Shown: piece by piece, positions 41,242 to 41,323 of the stretch | Layout: each line of letters opens with the position of its first letter | How positions within the stretch are numbered: position 1 is the stretch's first letter | Source of the DNA: Methylopila sp. Yamaguchi | GTDB lineage: Bacteria; Pseudomonadota; Alphaproteobacteria; Rhizobiales; Methylopilaceae | Length of the DNA: 41,323 bases | NCBI RefSeq assembly: GCF_002897035.1 | Contig: NZ_BAUX01000024.1 | Span: 1 to 41,323 of the forward strand | Direction of reading: 5' to 3' | Translations under genes and position numbers: made by a program | The notes under the pieces: model-generated | Told to the model about the DNA's origin: nothing | The model's database searches: none | Seen by the model: the letters and a program-made list of their open reading frames with translations, nothing else

Positions 41242-41323
41242 CGGCGGGGCGCCTTCGGCGGCGGAGCGTGACTGGTCGCTTGGAGATGATGCGCCACGTC
41301 GCGGTCCCCCTCTCCCCTTGCGG

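Noticed and set aside
1-41323. CRISPR arrays, tRNA or rRNA genes, insertion sequences, prophage or plasmid origin
   Set aside because: No regularly spaced repeats, no tRNA cloverleaf or rRNA sequence, and no transposase, integrase or replication gene was recognised on reading; a covariance-model search would be needed to exclude small RNAs.

Overview
This is a GC-rich, densely packed chromosomal segment, most likely from a methylotrophic or facultatively methylotrophic alphaproteobacterium of the Hyphomicrobiales. The evidence is gene content: a methylsuccinyl-CoA dehydrogenase (ethylmalonyl-CoA pathway), a paralogue of formaldehyde-activating enzyme, a BacA-type peptide transporter, an IalB-family protein, DUF1194 and DUF1178 proteins, and a methyltransferase/ComF/glutaredoxin/nitrilase/DUF1178 neighbourhood that I recall as common in this group. 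A Methylopila/Hansschlegelia-like genus is plausible but is only inference. I see no transposase, integrase, phage gene, CRISPR array, rRNA or tRNA. The window reads as core chromosome with a few accessory insertions.

Layout. 1-3670: N-terminal part of the HrpB helicase, an IalB-family secreted protein, an ECF11/RpoE-like sigma factor and a quinone oxidoreductase. 3671-4135: a repeat-rich spacer. 4136-7404 (minus): phosphoglucomutase, a membrane-anchored retropepsin-like protease and a DUF1194 protein. 7559-10749 (plus): a nucleoside-salvage operon (cdd, PNP, deoA, upp) with overlapping genes. 10750-11372: a long, locally AT-richer spacer. 11373-12914: a Tat-exported FAD oxidoreductase. 13024-15707 (minus): mcd and a DMT transporter. 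15859-18895: a BrkB protein, an OsmC protein, cytochrome b561 and a RibD-C-only reductase. 19094-20324: beta-carbonic anhydrase and a Fae paralogue.

20340-22354 (minus) is the most interesting block: an EF-hand protein, an ECF sigma factor, an anti-sigma factor and a CnrX/ZraP-like periplasmic sensor, all co-directional. The EF-hand protein has four loops in two pairs. Each pair is separated by only 12 residues, as in lanmodulin, but without the proline at loop position 2. Next come an Fe-S-type uracil-DNA glycosylase relative, a sensor histidine kinase, a luciferase-like monooxygenase, a membrane OB-fold protein divergent from a PhoP/PhoQ-like two-component system, and a Bug-type binding protein with a GntR/UTRA regulator divergent from a PfkB kinase.

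31623-35084 (plus): BacA transporter, TspO, a HIG1-like small membrane protein, PduO-type cobalamin adenosyltransferase and a rhomboid protease. 35081-37982 (minus): a small membrane protein, DUF1178, nitrilase, grxC and comF. 38144 to the end: cyclopropane-fatty-acid synthase, a REPIN-like inverted repeat pair, a DUF2199 protein and an NDUFAF5-like methyltransferase.

Themes that tie genes together are C1 and acetyl-CoA assimilation (mcd, Fae paralogue, carbonic anhydrase, adenosyltransferase), nucleoside salvage, and envelope, metal or oxidative stress sensing (two ECF sigma factors, two sensor kinases, OsmC, Cfa, BacA). Codon usage and GC are uniform except in the spacer at 10750-11372 and in a short patch inside bacA.
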